DNA from: DATKPE01 sp033854175
Lineage (GTDB): Bacteria; Bacteroidota; Ignavibacteria; UBA10030; SZUA-254
Direction: 5' to 3'
DNA: 7,115 bases
Assembly: GCA_033854175.1 (NCBI GenBank)
Contig: JAWOKN010000104.1
Span: 1 to 7,115, forward strand
Under the pieces are notes generated by a model that did no database searches, was not told where the DNA came from, and saw nothing but the letters and a program-made list of their open reading frames with translations. Position 1 is the stretch's first letter; each line of letters opens with the position of its first letter. Shown piece after piece: positions 4,801 to 7,115 of this stretch. The position numbers and the translations under genes are program-made.

Positions 4801-6819
4801 GGTTCATTCACGCTCTCGACGGCGGGAAGCTATGACATCTATGTGGTAAAATATGATCCCAGCGGGAATGTTCTCTGGGCAAAAAGCGCCGGCGGCACGG
4901 GGGAGGACCATGCCCAGGGCACCGCAGTTGATGGATCGGGTAATTGTTATGTATCGGGATATTTCTTCAGCGACAGCGTGAAATTCGGCCCCACAACATT
5001 AAAGCATGAGAGTCTGTATACCGGCAACTCCGACATTTTTCTTGTAAAGTATGACCCTTTTGGAAATGTTCTCTGGGCAACGAACTCGATCGGCGGGGGC
5101 GGGAGCAATATTGATAACGGAAGCACGGTGGCTATGGATGGCTCGGGGAATAGTTACGTGGCAGGAGGGTATGGCACCCCGACGATCCAGTTTGGTCAAC
5201 AGACAATGACGAATACCGGGGGAAGTGATCTGTTTATTGTGAAATTTGATCCGGAGGGAAATGCACTGTGGCTCAAAGGCTCGACCGGCGCAGGCGATGA
5301 CTGGGCCTCTGGTGTCGCAGCCGATAGTGCCGGGAATAGTTTTGTCGTGGGATTCTCCAATAGCACCATACTCCAGTTTGGTCCGGATACACTGAAAAAT
5401 TCCGGGTATAACGACGCGTACATTGCAAAATATGATCCGTACGGAAATATCCTCTGGGCACGGTGTGCCGGAGAAACGGACAATGACTATGCGACCGGTG
5501 TCGGGCTGGACAGCTCCGGAAATAGTTATGTTATCGGAAGGTATCAAAGCTCTTCGATTCGGTTCGGCTTAACGACATTGACCAATGCTGCTGCCGGCTA
5601 CCCCGATATCTTTGTCGTGAAGTATGATCAATCCGGAAATGTTCTCTGGGCAAAGGGTTCCGGCGGAACAGACCGCGACTATGCAGTGGGTGTGGCCACG
5701 GACAGATCCGGGAATAGTTATGTTGTGGGAGATTACCAGAGCTCCTCCTTCCAGTTACAGGACACCACATTGTCGAACGCGGGTCCTCCAAACGCCGATG
5801 TTTTCCTTGTGAAGTATGATGGCTTCGGAAATGTCCTCTGGGTTAAAGGTGCCGGTGGCTTATTCAGGGATTGGGGTTCGGCAGTTGCGTTGGACAAGAT
5901 GGGCAACTGCTTTATAGCAGGACTCTACTATAGCACTTCGATCCCCTTCGGTCCGACCACATTGACGAACGCCGGAAGCACATCCAGCGATATGTATCTC
6001 GCGAAGATAGGGTCGTCTGCATTGCCTGGTTATTCGGCGATAGCAGGAGGGTGGAACATGATTTCTGTTCCGAACATTGTGAGTGATCGCCGTACCTCAT
6101 CAATCTACCCGAATGCCTCTTCCGTAGCATTTGCCTATGTCGGCGGCTATCAACGTCAAGACACGCTTAAAAATGGTCTGGGTTATTGGTTAAAGTTTGA
6201 TGCAGCCGGGGCGGTCTATTATAATGGGATACCCGTAAGCAGGGAGACGGTGGCGGTTACCCCGGGATGGAATATGGTCGGATCAATCAGTCTACCCATC
6301 CCTCTTTCATCAATCACCTCTGTCCCCGGAGGTATGGTCGTATCAATGTTTTTCGGTTACTCAAGCGGGTATTCCATCTCGGATTCTATTCTTCCCGGCA
6401 AAGCCTACTGGGTCCATGTCAATGATAACGGTTCGCTGGTTCTTTCATCATCCGGTTCACAAACGGCTGCGAGCCGGATTCATGTCCGTCAGACCTCGGA
6501 ACTCCCCCCTCCTCCTCCGGATGGGAAAGCGGTCGATGCCGACAGGAGCCTCCCCGCTGAGTTTGGACTGGAACAGAATTATCCCAATCCGTTCAATCCT
6601 GCCACCGTCATCCGGTATCAGCTGCCAACCGAAAGCAGGGTGAAACTTTCCCTCCATAACGTGCTCGGCCAGCAGGTTTCGGTATTGGTGGATGGTGTCG
6701 AGACTGCAGGATATAAGTCGGTTGGATTCGACGCGGCCAGTCTTTCGAGCGGAGTCTACTACTATAAGCTTACGGCCGGTCGTTTCTCCAGGACGATGAA
6801 AATGCTTGTTCTGAAATAA
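1855..6819 (+). CDS. Large T9SS-secreted multi-propeller protein
   Basis: This 1654-residue protein starts MMKALPALSIILFLLSCHASAQ, a Sec signal peptide probably cut after Ala21 (ASA|Q). The domains in order are as follows. Residues 23-98 are a linker. Residues 101-749 hold 14 repeats with the pattern VxALAVxGxDVYVGGxF...NIARWNGSxWxxLG, resembling DUF5122/delta-60-like propeller repeats. Residues 752-832 are an IPT/TIG-like domain (LVPDSGTIGSSVKIIG). Residues 835-935 are an Ig-like HYDIN/ASH-type domain (VTNPGTGPLVIT). Residues 942-1387 hold seven SBBP-type repeats (VKYDPSGNVLWAK, DGSGNSYVAG). Residues 1398-1532 hold two GWNM motifs. A PPPPP linker follows, then a T9SS sorting tail at 1566-1654 ending KMLVLK. 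The protein is expected at the cell surface or released, probably in binding or adhesion. No catalytic motif was seen and no specific function is claimed. A second ATG at 1858 is equally usable, and GGGGATGG just upstream is a weak ribosome site. No promoter was recognised in 1754-1854. Confidence 0.95.
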   Translation: MMKALPALSIILFLLSCHASAQFPVSLGQPSPPFQKFLDTHGGGINIHTGSQVRRDKSAWEDQTNLPEVPEFDPSPHQPSSGQHSGHWDKQFTLPDVMGTVYAIAVNGTDVYVGGHFIDVAGTGADGIARWDGSNWFAVGPRLSPKEASAATTVRALAVNGSDVYIAGSFQTGGVFYANGIAKWDGSTWTVIGATSATEMVSALAVSGGYVYAGGRFTQISGIPATNIARWNGSTWDSLSAGVGGSASGSISSMAVINSDLYVGGSFDTAGGVMAHNVARWNGVSWDSLGSGISGISTTVTALAVRGTDLFALKVFPGFTAMYACVFKWNGSVWDSSSGLLSHGQSWSALAVIDSSIYVGGLFDTAGGMNVHNIARWNGSAWDSLGGGILKSPSSPGPPIVAALAVNGNDLFVGGLFLRAGGANMNGIAKWNGSSWLPLHGSGTHQGVNDGVSALAATDSFLYAGGQFTQAGGVDANHIAKFDGTSWHPLGTGVNGNVNAIAVNGSNVYVGGYFTNAGGVSVNNIAKWDGNSWSALGTGVNGWVSAIAIGEHGDVFVGAGSGVERWNGSTWSIVGGPINYGQIMAIAISGSTVYAGGSFSSIGGVSANNIAAWNGTTWVALGNGLNGYGVSALAASGGNLYAGTAGGGVWLIEKWNGTSWSPLASTSLLSEQIYDFLTVGSSLYACGSFTYGGRDLTVWNGTDWSGSQFGLGFFWGYGQVLATYRHDLYIGGTFLMADTVPSGCLARWDTLDVSALVPDSGTIGSSVKIIGGEFDTLPANNVVTFGVLPATVTSAKLDTLTVTVPALATTSFISVTTRGITALSNTQFAVVNPSFSPSPPEIFFGSVPANSSKSIGLTVTNPGTGPLVITSASPNDPELTVVPTQATVPPSGNANFTVTLSPLTPYLAKTDTLTFVDNTGGSPERILCTASGTSVQPQDSMWAWAKSSTGGGTLNDIAVAVAVDGMGNSYVAGYFNSPTLTFGSFTLSTAGSYDIYVVKYDPSGNVLWAKSAGGTGEDHAQGTAVDGSGNCYVSGYFFSDSVKFGPTTLKHESLYTGNSDIFLVKYDPFGNVLWATNSIGGGGSNIDNGSTVAMDGSGNSYVAGGYGTPTIQFGQQTMTNTGGSDLFIVKFDPEGNALWLKGSTGAGDDWASGVAADSAGNSFVVGFSNSTILQFGPDTLKNSGYNDAYIAKYDPYGNILWARCAGETDNDYATGVGLDSSGNSYVIGRYQSSSIRFGLTTLTNAAAGYPDIFVVKYDQSGNVLWAKGSGGTDRDYAVGVATDRSGNSYVVGDYQSSSFQLQDTTLSNAGPPNADVFLVKYDGFGNVLWVKGAGGLFRDWGSAVALDKMGNCFIAGLYYSTSIPFGPTTLTNAGSTSSDMYLAKIGSSALPGYSAIAGGWNMISVPNIVSDRRTSSIYPNASSVAFAYVGGYQRQDTLKNGLGYWLKFDAAGAVYYNGIPVSRETVAVTPGWNMVGSISLPIPLSSITSVPGGMVVSMFFGYSSGYSISDSILPGKAYWVHVNDNGSLVLSSSGSQTAASRIHVRQTSELPPPPPDGKAVDADRSLPAEFGLEQNYPNPFNPATVIRYQLPTESRVKLSLHNVLGQQVSVLVDGVETAGYKSVGFDAASLSSGVYYYKLTAGRFSRTMKMLVLK
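2155..4101 (+). repeat. Fourteen in-frame propeller-type repeats
   Basis: Residues 101-749 divide into 14 units of about 40-55 residues. Each normally has a hydrophobic strand (VSALAVNG), a second strand (DVYVGGxF), a spacer (TxAGG) and a closing ARWNGSSWxxLG. Units 5, 10, 12, 13 and 14 are degenerate: unit 5 lacks the YVGG core, and unit 14 ends ARWDTLD where the next domain begins. Fourteen would be enough for two seven-bladed propellers, but the true blade partition cannot be read from sequence alone. Confidence 0.85.
4678..6015 (+). repeat. Seven in-frame SBBP-type repeats
   Basis: Residues 942-1387 consist of seven units of about 62-66 residues. Each has WAKxxGGxxxD, a DGSGNSYVxG strand, a FGxxTLxNxG stretch and a DIFVVKYDPxGNVLW strand. 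Seven units match one complete seven-bladed propeller of the SBBP (bacterial beta-propeller repeat) type. The final unit ends LAKIGSS rather than KYDxxGN, marking the end of the domain. Confidence 0.88.
6550..6816 (+). other. T9SS C-terminal sorting domain of the large protein
   Basis: Residues 1566-1654 begin LPAEFGLEQNYPNPFNPATV and include YQLP, VKLSLHNVLGQQV, LVDG, AGYKSVGFDAASLSSGVYYYKL and the terminal KMLVLK. This is the standard Por secretion tail fold: a series of beta strands ending in a basic residue. Its last section aligns with the visible end of the upstream gene. Confidence 0.93.
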
Positions 6820-6931
6820 GGGGGCCGATCCTCACTCTTCGCCACCGATGATCAAAGAACGGGAAGGATGTCCTCTTCCTCTTCATGGTGATCGAAAATG
6901 GAGAATTCGTGTGGCGAAGGGTGATAGGATT
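6817..6931 (+). repeat. Palindromic 3'-end element, copy 2, starting on the stop codon
   Basis: The conserved block (6817-6923) begins with the TAA stop codon of the large gene. Outer arms: CTTCGCCAC (6837-6845) pairs with GTGGCGAAG (6911-6919), followed by a G-T pair and CAC/GTG, then a 2-base bulge, then GATCCT (6827-6832) with AGGATT (6926-6931). The right outer arm differs from copy 1 (AGGGTC) but still pairs with the unchanged left arm. The inner part is rich in GGA and TCC tracts. As this copy directly follows the coding region it would form the 3' end of the mRNA. No IS is inserted here, so it serves as the empty-site reference. Confidence 0.85.
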
Positions 6932-7115
6932 CTGTACGCGCGGGATTCCTTTTTCATGCAGTTCCGTCCAGATGCGGGAAGGGCGTTTCAGAGTTTGATT
7001 TTGTCCCAACCTTTTTTATTTTACCCTTGCCTTGGACGCATCCTTGGATTGTGTCCGTTTCAAAAACTGTATACGGAAGATCCGTACCTGCGGTTTGATG
7101 AGAAGACGTAGGCCC
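6932..7115. other. Non-coding tail of the window; no gene recognised
   Basis: No open frame here has a credible start, ribosome site or recognisable product. The only structure noted is a small hairpin, TACGGA-AGA-TCCGTA at 7072-7086. A T-rich stretch around 7010-7022 could belong to a promoter of a gene beyond the window, but no clear consensus is present. Confidence 0.5.

Noticed and set aside
6817..6931. Integron attC site, suggested by a palindrome of about 110 bp directly after a stop codon
   Set aside because: The conserved core sites (RYYYAAC and GTTRRRY) are not present at the ends, no integrase is in the window, and a 5-kb gene would be an exceptional cassette.
6848..7111. 87-residue plus-strand frame after the large gene
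   Set aside because: It starts inside the palindromic element, has no ribosome site and gives no recognisable product.

Overview
The window looks like part of a genome from the Fibrobacterota-Chlorobi-Bacteroidota (FCB) group, most like Ignavibacteria or Chlorobi relatives. Two genes end in type IX secretion (T9SS) C-terminal sorting tails, and the complete one has the motif EQNYPNPFNPATVIRYQLP that is common in those lineages. GC content is moderate. No rRNA, tRNA, CRISPR array or metabolic gene is visible.

Layout. Bases 1-194 are the 3' end of a T9SS cargo gene. Bases 194-1642 are a complete IS110-family element of about 1.45 kb, lying on the minus strand. It has a 363-residue DEDD transposase (432-1523), subterminal inverted repeats (196-208 and 1622-1634), and a 237-base non-coding right end. 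That right end carries a perfect 12-bp long-range helix enclosing 180 nt (237-416), which I read as a candidate bridge/seek RNA of IS1111-like layout. Bases 1641-1753 are an imperfect palindrome of about 113 bp. Bases 1855-6819 encode a 1654-residue secreted protein: signal peptide, 14 propeller-type repeats, an IPT/TIG-like domain, an Ig-like domain, seven SBBP-type repeats, a duplicated GWNM-containing domain and a T9SS tail. Bases 6817-6931 are a second copy of the palindrome, starting on the stop codon of that gene. Bases 6932-7115 hold nothing I can support.

Main result. The second palindrome copy shows what the first locus looked like before the IS arrived. Joining base 193 to base 1643 restores CTGAAATAAGGGGGCC, which matches the second locus (CTGAAATAAGGGGGCC from 6811). 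The IS therefore inserted precisely at the stop codon of the first T9SS gene, at the outer edge of the palindrome, with a TA shared by both junctions. The IS supplies a G that turns TAA into TAG, so the first protein is unchanged. The candidate RNA contains an 8-nt segment complementary to the target side that includes this TA core, followed in target order by a shorter match to the other side, and it also has short matches to both IS ends. This is what the bridge-RNA model predicts, although the matches are short and need comparative testing.

A second theme is that two neighbouring T9SS cargo genes both end, or ended, with the same palindrome starting at the stop codon. The right arms of the two copies differ, yet both still pair with the same left arm. 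This suggests a structured 3' element associated with T9SS cargo genes, which this IS110 element appears to use as its landing site.
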